Assembly: GCA_946892075.1 (NCBI GenBank)
Contig: CAMPNZ010000053.1
Location: 1 to 8,911, forward strand
Length of the DNA: 8,911 nucleotides
DNA from: an uncultured Coriobacteriales bacterium
GTDB lineage: Bacteria; Actinomycetota; Coriobacteriia; Coriobacteriales; Eggerthellaceae
Reading direction: 5' to 3'
Part shown: in pieces, positions 1 through 5,770 of the stretch
How the letters are laid out: every line of letters begins with the position of its first letter
How positions within the stretch are numbered: position 1 is the stretch's first letter
Notes under the pieces: generated by a model
What the model saw: only the letters and a program-made list of their open reading frames with translations
The model's database searches: none
Told to the model about the DNA's origin: nothing
Position numbers and translations under genes: made by a program

Positions 1-481
1 GGGAGAAGCGGGTGGCACTCACGCGCTTGCCGTAGCGGGGCCAGTGGCGTTTAAGGGCGGCATCGACCTTCTGGGGCGTGGTGCAGCCGTTGCCGCGCTC
101 GAAGTGCATCACCAAGAACAGCTCGAACTTGGGGTTGCTTACCGCCAGGTGATGCCGAGAATCACTTGCCGCCCAGGAGAGCAGCTCGGCGAACTCGTCG
201 TCTCCCCAGGTGTCCACGTCGACCACAATCCACGCTTCGTCGCCCTTGCGGAAGTCCTCGGTACGCATCGCCTTCTGAAAGCGCTTGAGGACCGCGGCGG
301 GGTTGCGCCGGTCTGGATGGACATCCTTGGGGAACTTCACCGCCATCGGCGCGCCCTTGAAGGCGTCCATGCGCAGGTAGTTCTTCTCCGTCTGCCCTTC
401 GGCGCTCACCCAGCACACGTCGCGGTACTCGCGGCCGCCCGTTTTTCGCTTGAGCGTTTCCTTCTTGGATCTCCTAGCCAC
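1..481 (-). CDS. rloB: RloB-like protein, partial (3' end beyond window)
   Basis: 160 codons are visible from a GTG start at 481 and the frame is still open at base 1, so the C-terminus is missing (the family is usually about 200 residues). Landmarks match the RloB family (PF13707): VSAEGQTEKNYL at residues 25-36, WIVVDVDTW at 84-92 and SNPKFELFLVMHFE at 115-128. The Glu of AEGQTE (E28) and the Asp pair of VDVD (D88, D90) fit the metal-binding layout of TOPRIM nucleases such as the OLD family, so a TOPRIM-like nuclease or RNA-acting role is inferred, not shown. The GTG start is chosen because GAGGAG lies 7 nt upstream and the codon overlaps the rloA stop by 8 nt (GTGGCTAG), implying translational coupling. 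The gene is GC-rich like rloA and unlike the rest of the window. Family identity is strong; biochemical activity is unknown. Confidence 0.88.
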   Translation of the reverse strand, partial: MARRSKKETLKRKTGGREYRDVCWVSAEGQTEKNYLRMDAFKGAPMAVKFPKDVHPDRRNPAAVLKRFQKAMRTEDFRKGDEAWIVVDVDTWGDDEFAELLSWAASDSRHHLAVSNPKFELFLVMHFERGNGCTTPQKVDAALKRHWPRYGKRVSATRFS

Positions 482-1826
482 GGGCCGCCTCCTCGCGCAG
501 CATCGGAATGCCGCCGAAGCGGCCGTCTAGGTAGCTGCGGATAAGATCCTTGTCGTAGCGGATACCGTCGAACTCGGTAAGCCCGACCAGCTCGGACTTG
601 CCGTCCACGCCGCGCTGAGCTATGTACATCTCGTCGCGGCGTATCAGGGACTGATCCATGAGGAGCAGGTCGTGAGTGGTGAACAGCAGCTGCTTGCGCG
701 TGTCGGGTCCGCAGGTGGCCAGGAAGTCCTCCACCAGGCGCGTAGTCAGCATCGTGTGCAGGCATCGGTCCAGCTCGTCCACGACGTACACCTTGGACCC
801 CACGGCGTCATCAGGCCCCTGCAGGTCGAACAGCATGGGCAGCAACCCCATCAGTCGCTGGGTGCCGGAGGACTCCATGCCCAGGCCGAAGCTGCGCTTC
901 TCGCCGTCCGCTCCCTGATGGAGGGTACGCATACGCTCCACCACCGGATGCCCGTCGTCGTCCACATGCACCGTTAGCATCTCGAAGCCGTAGTCGCCGA
1001 GAGTCTTCTCCATAACCAAGGTCAGTATCTCGTCGGGCTCGAGCGCGGTTATGCTCTTACGAAGCTTTGCGCTTTTCGGCAACGCGTTGAGTTCCAGGCG
1101 CTCTCCGGTCAGCCCGCATATTCCGGTGTCCAGGCGGGAGAGCGTGTTCTCGGCATATTCGAAGAAGCCCTTACGGGTCCCCGCGGCGTTGGCGAAGGTC
1201 CAGGCCTGGGACTCCACGCCCACGAGCTGCAGCGTGTCAGCAAACCAATCGTAGGCCTCCTGCAGCGCTTCAACGTTCTGGGAGACGGCGTTGCCGAGGA
1301 AGGTCTGGTTGCGACGGGTCGACTTGCCCACGAACTCCAGGAAGTCGGAAGGACCAAGAAACGACTCACTGAAGACGTACTTGCCTTTCTCCGAAAGCTC
1401 GTCGCGCTCGAAGACATCGACACTCTCCTTCTCGAGCACGCGCTCGAGCGACTCGTAGGATACCCCGTCTAGGGTCGCCTCCACGACATAGCGGTAGACG
1501 GTCTTGCCTGCCAGGAACGTGATGTCGAAGACGGTCGGCTCCGATGCCGACCCCCTCTCGAGCATGAAAGGCTCTATGGGCAGAGGCTCGTCCACGCCGA
1601 TGTCGCCCGTGACCATGTGCTTGAGCGCAGCCATTCCCTTGAACAGGCCAGTCTTGCCGGACGCGTTGCCTCCGTAAACGGCGGCGACCGGTAGGGCCTT
1701 CTTGCTGCGAAACCCGGGGATCTTAGCTAATGTCCGAGCATGCTGGCGCTCGAGAGAGGCGACCATGTTCAGCGACGTCTCGTTGCAGTACGACATCCAG
1801 TTGCCCACGGTGAAGTTGAGTAGCAT
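474..1826 (-). CDS. rloA: RloA-like AAA/ABC-type ATPase (COG1106, AAA_15/AAA_21 family)
   Basis: The 450-residue protein has all the hallmarks of an SMC/ABC-like P-loop ATPase of the RloA/AbiLi type. It shows an N-terminal MLLNFTVGNWMSY strand, Walker A GGNASGKT at residues 52-59, signature-like ESSGTQR at 318-324, Walker B VYVVDELD at 346-353 (D350, E351), and a switch histidine in TTHD at 383-386. Residues of about 100-310 form the variable insert between the Walker motifs. The ATG at 1826 is preceded by AAAGGA, about 8 nt upstream, and by a good sigma-70-type promoter. It is followed by rloB with an 8-nt overlap. In the Rlo and AbiL pairs the ATPase is thought to sense infection and control the partner, and the order and coupling here match that two-gene architecture. 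There is no hsd restriction gene inside the window. Base composition is clearly richer in GC than the surface-protein and glyS genes, suggesting horizontal acquisition. The length looks complete. Confidence 0.9.
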   Translation of the reverse strand: MLLNFTVGNWMSYCNETSLNMVASLERQHARTLAKIPGFRSKKALPVAAVYGGNASGKTGLFKGMAALKHMVTGDIGVDEPLPIEPFMLERGSASEPTVFDITFLAGKTVYRYVVEATLDGVSYESLERVLEKESVDVFERDELSEKGKYVFSESFLGPSDFLEFVGKSTRRNQTFLGNAVSQNVEALQEAYDWFADTLQLVGVESQAWTFANAAGTRKGFFEYAENTLSRLDTGICGLTGERLELNALPKSAKLRKSITALEPDEILTLVMEKTLGDYGFEMLTVHVDDDGHPVVERMRTLHQGADGEKRSFGLGMESSGTQRLMGLLPMLFDLQGPDDAVGSKVYVVDELDRCLHTMLTTRLVEDFLATCGPDTRKQLLFTTHDLLLMDQSLIRRDEMYIAQRGVDGKSELVGLTEFDGIRYDKDLIRSYLDGRFGGIPMLREEAARG

Positions 1827-1857
1827 TTTCTTTTTTCCTTTCGTTTCAACAAATGAG

Positions 1858-1885
1858 ATTTTATCACTTTCGTTGTATTAGTCAA
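1858..1885 (-). promoter_or_regulatory. Promoter of rloAB
   Basis: On the minus strand TTGACT (1880-1885) is separated by 16 nt from TAAAAT (1858-1863). This is close to the sigma-70/sigma-A consensus and places transcription initiation near 1851, about 25 nt before the rloA start codon. It gives the defence pair its own promoter, independent of the decayed genes upstream. Confidence 0.65.
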
Positions 1886-1957
1886 GACAAGTGCCCATCC
1901 CAGAACCTGTACGTGGAAAATTGGCGGGTAAACGAAAATGAAGCAAAGGAAATACAA

Positions 1958-1981
1958 GGAAGTCGCGAATATGCGACTTCC
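1958..1981 (-). terminator. Perfect 9-bp inverted repeat; probable terminator of the former sortase transcript
   Basis: GGAAGTCGC and GCGACTTCC form a perfect 9-bp stem around a 6-nt loop. Read on the minus strand the stem is followed by the T-rich but imperfect tail TTGTATTTCC, about 90 nt after the stop of the sortase remnant. That fits an intrinsic terminator for that older transcript. No T-run follows on the plus strand. Being palindromic and about 75 bp upstream of the rloA -35 box, it could instead be an operator. Confidence 0.45.
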
Positions 1982-2073
1982 CTGTAGGAGGAATGTCGAT
2001 ATGACCCTAAAGCAGATCTTCTTGAACACAACGGAATTGCCAAACGGCTTTTTCCTTGCGGATGGAAGCTCCT

Positions 2074-2459
2074 CTACAGCAAGACGGGGCGAGGGTCCTG
2101 GCTCGCATCGCATTGTGCGTATACGATGGTCCTGGAGTCCCAGGTCTGGTAGCTGCACGTGGCAAAGGAGACAAGCTGCCCGCTTACCATGTCAGGCTCT
2201 TCAAAAACCAGGTCAGAGGCGGACAGTTTTTCCTTTAGGTACGTAATCCGATCCGCATAGTCTTTGAAGCTGGTCCGCTAGGTCTCGAAGCTCGCGTTCA
2301 AACGTCGACCGTAACCACTTTAAACTCATGGCAGGCATTGACAGCCTGAGTGCACCAATAGATAGTTCGGTGCTCCTCCGCGTAATCGCAGTTGCTAAAC
2401 TTGACCATGTCAGCGAACTGGGACTCATCGTGCATGTGGATTCTTGGGCATATCAGCCG
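2074..2459 (-). pseudogene. Class B sortase, decayed (frameshift, in-frame stop, no N-terminus)
   Basis: Two minus-strand frames together read as the core and C-terminus of a class B sortase. Frame A (2459-2298) contains MHDESQFADMVKF, then EEHRTIYWCT and FKVVTV, matching the region after the catalytic His and the EHxxIYxYT strand; it ends at a TGA at 2298-2300. Frame B (2301-2074) continues with SFKDYADRITYLKEKL, then LVSFATCSY and DSRTIVYAQ, the family's C-terminal block. The catalytic Cys codon is at 2155-2157 and the catalytic Arg at 2131-2133. Defects are a frameshift at about 2300, an in-frame TAG at 2278-2280, and loss of everything before the His region. The YGHN-type motif is itself altered (PRIH before MHDE). 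The signature leaves little doubt about the family. No functional enzyme is expected. Confidence 0.8.
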
Positions 2460-2461
2460 AA

Positions 2462-2490
2462 AGCCCGCGGGCCGCCACGACCCACGGGCT
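2462..2490. repeat. GC-rich imperfect palindrome at the sortase break point
   Basis: AGCCCGCGGG (2462-2471) and CCCACGGGCT (2481-2490) pair as a 10-bp stem with one G:T-type mismatch around a 9-nt loop. On the minus strand the stem runs into TTTC, so it resembles an intrinsic terminator with a very short T tract. It sits directly against the point where the recognisable sortase sequence stops. Confidence 0.5.
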
Positions 2491-2518
2491 CTGCGAGGCG
2501 AATTTCAACGCCATTGCC

Positions 2519-2609
2519 GGCAAACCACCTCTTCGTCTTCACTGGCAAACCACCTCTTCGTCTTCACTGGAAAACCACCTCTTCGCCTTCGCCGGTAGAC
2601 CACCTCTTC
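2519..2609. repeat. 25-bp tandem repeat, 3.6 copies
   Basis: Units begin at 2519, 2544, 2569 and 2594, all spaced exactly 25 bp. Copies 1 and 2 are identical (starting GGCAAACCACCTCTTC), copy 3 has four changes, and copy 4 keeps only the first ~16 bases. Because 25 is not a multiple of 3, successive copies shift frame, so this is not a protein repeat. It lies between the sortase and response-regulator remnants and may mark the recombination scar that removed the DNA between them. Confidence 0.85.
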
Positions 2610-2654
2610 AAGCTGGAAAAAGGGATGGGCCTGCAGAAAGGGATTGACAATAAC

Positions 2655-2747
2655 CTAGACGATGCTGTCCTTAACCAGGGTCCTGGAAAGCATGAACGTC
2701 ACCAAGAGGTAGCAGCCGTAGACGACCAATAGCATCGCCGCTGCAAC
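2655..2747 (-). pseudogene. Membrane-protein fragment (one hydrophobic segment)
   Basis: A 30-codon open stretch ending in TAG reads as a transmembrane helix, AAAMLLVVYGCYLLVTF, followed by a polar MLSRTLVKDSIV. It overlaps the response-regulator remnant in a different frame and has no start signal of its own. This is what a deletion joining the beginning of one gene to the interior or end of another would leave. The source could be a sensor kinase, an ABC permease or a sortase N-terminal anchor; I cannot tell which. Confidence 0.4.
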
Positions 2748-2812
2748 TCGAGAATGTGCGCGAGCTCGTTTCTCAATGTCGTATCGTCTTCAATGATGAC
2801 AATCTTCGTCAT
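2699..2812 (-). pseudogene. Truncated response regulator (receiver-domain start only)
   Basis: The ATG at 2812 opens MTKIVIIEDD followed by TTLRNELAHILELQ, the classic first strand, acidic pocket (E8, D9, D10) and first helix of an OmpR-type receiver domain. After about residue 23 the family resemblance ends, and the frame runs through unrelated sequence to a TGA at 2699-2701 (37 codons). The phospho-acceptor Asp, the rest of the receiver and the DNA-binding domain are missing. Upstream control sequences survive: a purine-rich AAGAAAGG about 6 nt before the ATG and a TATAAT box. The peptide is too short to function as a regulator. It most likely belonged to the same lost locus as the sortase. 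Confidence 0.7.
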
Positions 2813-2835
2813 AGCGGGCCTTTCTTATTAGTTAC

Positions 2836-2841
2836 ATTATA
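2836..2841 (-). promoter_or_regulatory. -10 box upstream of the response-regulator remnant
   Basis: The minus strand reads a perfect TATAAT 24 nt before the ATG at 2812. At the expected -35 distance only a poor GTTTCT is seen, so the promoter may have needed an activator or may have decayed. If still active it would transcribe the pseudogene segment. Confidence 0.4.
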
Positions 2842-3009
2842 CAATGCGCGCCTTTCCCAGAAACTTACATGTTTGTCACATTGCCGAATCAGCCCCCATG
2901 CGGCCCCGGCAACGTCTTCGCACACAGGCAACGGAATTCAGCCATGCATCAAGGTCAGATAGCCCAATAATCCATAAGGAAGTTTACAATACCACCATTA
3001 ATTAACAAT

Positions 3010-3032
3010 AGACCTGGCAAACGCCTAGGTCT
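3010..3032. other. Imperfect hairpin in the 2842-3072 intergenic stretch
   Basis: AGACCT-GGC pairs with GCC-T-AGGTCT around an AAAC loop, giving nine pairs with one bulged T. On the plus strand a small TGGC/GCCA stem and TTTTT follow some 20 nt later; on the minus strand the flank is ATTGTTAATT. It could be a weak terminator in either direction. The rest of 2842-3072 shows no gene I can support. Confidence 0.3.
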
Positions 3033-3072
3033 GGCAGAAGCCAAGAGCAATTTTTCTCGTGGAACAGCAGAA

Positions 3073-3420
3073 GTGAATAAAGCGAGTCAACCTATTCCTA
3101 TCCCAAACAACAAAGCATGGGTTGTTATCCAACCAGTTCAGAAAAGTGTCCGTGCTACAAAGGTGGCTATTGACTTAATGAACGAATATGCAAACGTGAT
3201 CGATGAGCTTGCTAAAAGCACGCTGAGCTTCTCTAAAGAAGATGTTTTTGCTATTCACGCGGCGCTATCATCCATACATTTAACATATGATTGTAAAGCA
3301 ATGCTGCTAAACCCATGCTCCATGCATGTATCTACAAGTTTATTTCCTGCGCTTGAGAGCGGTAATGGCGCCGCACACAACCGCGCAGGCAAGCGCGCTT
3401 GTACTTGCAAGTACACCTAA
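3073..3420 (+). CDS. Doubtful hypothetical ORF, possibly a gene remnant
   Basis: From GTG at 3073 a 115-residue frame runs to a stop at 3418-3420; the frame is open upstream back to 2971. Residues 30-65 look protein-like (MNEYANVIDELAKSTLSFSK and following helical, AT-rich codons). The last 27 residues are antisense to the membrane tail of the convergent surface-protein gene, an 81-bp overlap, so the natural C-terminus is probably lost. There is no convincing ribosome-binding site before the GTG (only GGAA 8 nt upstream). An ATG at 3178 has AGGTGG at an unusually long 11 nt. I recognise no family. It may be a truncated passenger gene or chance. Confidence 0.25.
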   Translation: MNKASQPIPIPNNKAWVVIQPVQKSVRATKVAIDLMNEYANVIDELAKSTLSFSKEDVFAIHAALSSIHLTYDCKAMLLNPCSMHVSTSLFPALESGNGAAHNRAGKRACTCKYT

Positions 3421-5175
3421 AAGCGCCATATCAGACGTGCGAGGCATGCGCGCTTGTTGAACGTGCTGCTCGCCCGCAGGACGCGCTGGAGGCTCAGGTG
3501 CTGGTGTATCGTTGGGAACGGGTGCGGGTTGTGCGGGCACAGGAGGCGCGGGCACAGGAGGCGTCACGTTTGGTTTTTGCGTTGGCGCTTCTTGCTGAAC
3601 GGCTGGCACCTTATCGGGAGTAGGTGCTGGCACAGGAACAGGTTTCGGCTGCGGCTTTGGCACGGGATTCAGCTGTGGAATCGGCCCTGGATTTGGTACC
3701 TTTTCATATTGAGCATAAACAGAAATATCCCCGCTCACTGGTGTACTATCGTCAAAAGGCGTACCCGTACCATCGCTTTGCGTGTTCCAACCCTTAAAAG
3801 TAAAACCATCTTTGGAAGGCTGCGCAGGCATTGCTTGACCTACAACGCTTTTGTCTTTTATGGATTTCTTTTCTTTTACCTGCACCTTTGCATAATTTTG
3901 ATCGGTATCATTTACAAATGTTACCGTGTAAATCTTAGGTTTGGGAATAATGTTGTACGTAAAGCGCGATCTACCAATCATCCTAGGAACGCCCTGAACA
4001 AAGTCATAAAAAATACACTGGCCTTCAAGTGTACCAGTTTGCACCGCTACATATTTACCATCAGCGTTTTTCTTAAAATATGGCGATTGAGCAATCGGTG
4101 TAGGATTTCCATTCTCTTCGAAGCCCTCTATGACACTAATTGTATGACGGCCACTATCTTGCGTAATTTTGATAGGACTTTTGTATTCCTCTCCCACTTC
4201 AATCGTGAAAGGCCCAGGATTTTGATTATCAAACGGTGAATCATTTTCCCCTGAACGAAACTTATATTGTCCTAAATTACCTTTTACGACAATTTCAGAA
4301 ATTTTATTACCCTGAAATGCCTTTTCGCCAACTCCAGCAAGATAATACGGATCAGTATCGGTATCATGCTCTTTGCCCTTGCCATCAAGCACGCCTTCAA
4401 ACACGACCCTTTCAATTTCATTCGCAACAAAAGCTGCGCTTTGTATTGAAATCACATTTTTTGGAATAACAACAGTTCCCTTAATTTTGTTCCAGCCGAA
4501 CGCACCGTATTCTATAATCTTAAGAGATTGCGGAAGCGTGACACCTTCGATATAGGTTTCGCCGTCAATGTGTTCATGCTTATTCCCAACTTGCTTTGCA
4601 TGACCGGTAAAAGCACATTCATGTATAACTTCAATGCCCTCAGGAATAACAATGTGATGGTTCTTTTTAAGTTTTTCTTTTCCTTGAGCGCTCAGTCCAT
4701 CCACATATTCATTTACCGTTTGATTTGTCTCTGGATGATAAACATTTTTCCTGCCACCAATAGTTTTGCCATCAGCAGAAATGTTGAAGTCATCCTTTGT
4801 CCATGTAAGGGAGTCATCGGTGTTGCCAGCTACTGGCTGCGCGGTCGCTGATACTGGCTTGTTCGCTGAAGTGGTCGTGGATGAAGAGTCTGGTTGTGCG
4901 AGTGATGTGCCTGATTGCGTAGAGCTTGCCGGTTGTGCAAGCGAGCCTGCTGCGGGAACAGAAACTGGATCTGGAGTAGTTGCTGCACGCGTATCCCCCG
5001 CCGCAGAAGAAACGGAACCCGTGGCTGCAGGCGCACTGGTGGTCGATACAATCGGCGCTGCCTCTGCCGTCTGCGTAAACACAGACGACGGAACCGTTAC
5101 AGCGCAGGTACATGCTGCAATACTCATAGCGGTTGTCACAATACACAACTTTGTTCGACGAGTGCTTAAATGCAT
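3340..5175 (-). CDS. Secreted BspA-like leucine-rich-repeat surface protein with atypical sortase tail
   Basis: The 611-residue protein is built for export. It has a basic N-terminus and hydrophobic core with probable cleavage after TAEA (about residue 39), then a Ser/Thr/Ala-rich linker at 40-120. A BspA/LRR_5-like region follows at about 125-300 (IVIPEGIEVIHECAF, GVTLPQSLKIIEYGAF, VVIPKNVISIQSAAF). Next come a less clear segment at 300-410 and an Flg_new / InlB B-repeat-type module at 415-490 (FTFKGWNTQSDGTGTPFDD, then VYAQYEKV). A Pro-rich wall spacer spans 492-570, followed by MPRTSD at 577-582, a hydrophobic segment at 583-607 and the terminal KRRK. Such proteins usually mediate adhesion or host interaction. 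The ATG at 5175 is chosen because AAGGA lies 7 nt upstream; an ATG at 5182 is in another frame. Oddity: the sorting motif deviates from LPxTG at positions 1 and 5, and the sortase remnant lies downstream on the same strand. Ligand unknown. Confidence 0.88.
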   Translation of the reverse strand: MHLSTRRTKLCIVTTAMSIAACTCAVTVPSSVFTQTAEAAPIVSTTSAPAATGSVSSAAGDTRAATTPDPVSVPAAGSLAQPASSTQSGTSLAQPDSSSTTTSANKPVSATAQPVAGNTDDSLTWTKDDFNISADGKTIGGRKNVYHPETNQTVNEYVDGLSAQGKEKLKKNHHIVIPEGIEVIHECAFTGHAKQVGNKHEHIDGETYIEGVTLPQSLKIIEYGAFGWNKIKGTVVIPKNVISIQSAAFVANEIERVVFEGVLDGKGKEHDTDTDPYYLAGVGEKAFQGNKISEIVVKGNLGQYKFRSGENDSPFDNQNPGPFTIEVGEEYKSPIKITQDSGRHTISVIEGFEENGNPTPIAQSPYFKKNADGKYVAVQTGTLEGQCIFYDFVQGVPRMIGRSRFTYNIIPKPKIYTVTFVNDTDQNYAKVQVKEKKSIKDKSVVGQAMPAQPSKDGFTFKGWNTQSDGTGTPFDDSTPVSGDISVYAQYEKVPNPGPIPQLNPVPKPQPKPVPVPAPTPDKVPAVQQEAPTQKPNVTPPVPAPPVPAQPAPVPNDTPAPEPPARPAGEQHVQQARMPRTSDMALLGVLASTSALACAVVCGAITALKRRK

Positions 5176-5232
5176 ATTTCATCCTTACATACGTTTCTCA
5201 GCTTATGGCAAGGTGCGGCAGCTGTCCATAAC

Positions 5233-5289
5233 GCGAAGCATCACGGCGTGTTGCTACTTATCGCGTGGTATACGTGCCGTACGCTTCGC
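5233..5289 (-). promoter_or_regulatory. Foldable leader element of the surface-protein mRNA
   Basis: GCGAAGC (5233-5239) pairs with GCTTCGC (5283-5289), and ACGGC (5243-5247) with GCCGT (5276-5280), leaving a small internal loop and a 28-nt apical loop. It lies 58-114 nt before the start codon and inside the leader predicted from the promoter at 5365-5392. It matches no riboswitch class I know; it could control translation or stability. Confidence 0.35.
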
Positions 5290-5364
5290 CTATAAATTCA
5301 TGGCTTAGGTGCAACACTTGCATTGCACAAAATCTAATTTAGCAAACCTCAAAATGCTTTTAGA

Positions 5365-5392
5365 ATAATAACCCCCTCGCAGCTAATTTCAA
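5365..5392 (-). promoter_or_regulatory. Candidate promoter of the surface-protein gene
   Basis: The minus strand shows TTGAAA (5387-5392), a 16-nt spacer, and TATTAT (5365-5370). Each box has five of six consensus bases. It would give a leader of roughly 180 nt. The surroundings are AT-rich, so a chance match is possible. Confidence 0.4.
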
Positions 5393-5708
5393 CCCAAAAC
5401 TTTACATATATACAAAAAAAGAAACAAAATGTTGAAGAATTATTAATAAATGTATCAGCTGGGATACTGAAATGGGGTATGTCTTGCCAATTTCATCAAC
5501 AAAAAATATCAAACATCAAACATAACTTGTAAAAGTAGCGTTTATAGCGTTGAATGCGCGGCAACGCAAGACGGACACATACCGCGCATGGTGCTGAACA
5601 CAACATCATGGCATATATCATAAGAATTAGACACTAGCAGTACCAACTAAGCAGTAAGTTCACCAGCGGCGATGCGCGGTTTGCAAGCTGCTTACCTGAA
5701 AGCTAAAC
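5393..5708. other. Gene-free AT-rich stretch
   Basis: Neither strand holds an ORF with protein-like composition, and no tRNA cloverleaf or strong T-tailed hairpin is apparent. The part at 5400-5530 is very AT-rich with A-runs. A short GTATC/GATAC inverted repeat is centred near 5460. In relatives I would expect a pyruvate,phosphate dikinase gene after the regulator; no trace of one is recognisable here. Confidence 0.5.
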
Positions 5709-5770
5709 GCAACTGCTAGCCAAATGCAACTGCTATCCACGCGCAACTGCTAGCCACGCAGCAACTATTG
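5709..5770. repeat. 17-18 bp short tandem repeat overlapping the regulator's stop codon
   Basis: GCAACTGCTAGCCA recurs at 5709, 5726 (one change) and 5743, with spacing of 17 bp. A degenerate GCAACTATTG follows at 5761 and includes the regulator's TAG stop at 5765-5767. On the minus strand the array begins immediately at the end of that gene. Confidence 0.75.

Noticed and set aside
1938..2246. Plus-strand ORF with an AGGAGG motif before an in-frame ATG at 2001
   Set aside because: It lies antisense to the sortase remnant, whose conserved residues are unmistakable, and the predicted peptide is Arg/Ser/Trp-rich without family resemblance.
2519..2609. CRISPR array
   Set aside because: The 25-bp units are directly contiguous with no unique spacers.
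2328..2732. Plus-strand 134-codon ORF across the 25-bp repeats
   Set aside because: Low-complexity repeats out of phase with codons and antisense to sortase and regulator remnants; no start context.
3314..3328. CATGC/GCATG hairpin as terminator of the surface-protein gene
   Set aside because: Only 5 bp of stem and no T-run on the minus strand; no convincing terminator was found.
3454..4239. Plus-strand 261-codon ORF antisense to the surface protein
   Set aside because: Composition is Arg/Trp/Cys-rich, as expected from the complement of Pro-rich and LRR codons; the minus-strand gene explains the region fully.
5283..5310. TTGCAC...TATAGG as promoter of the surface-protein gene
   Set aside because: The spacer is only 14 nt; the boxes at 5365-5392 are better.
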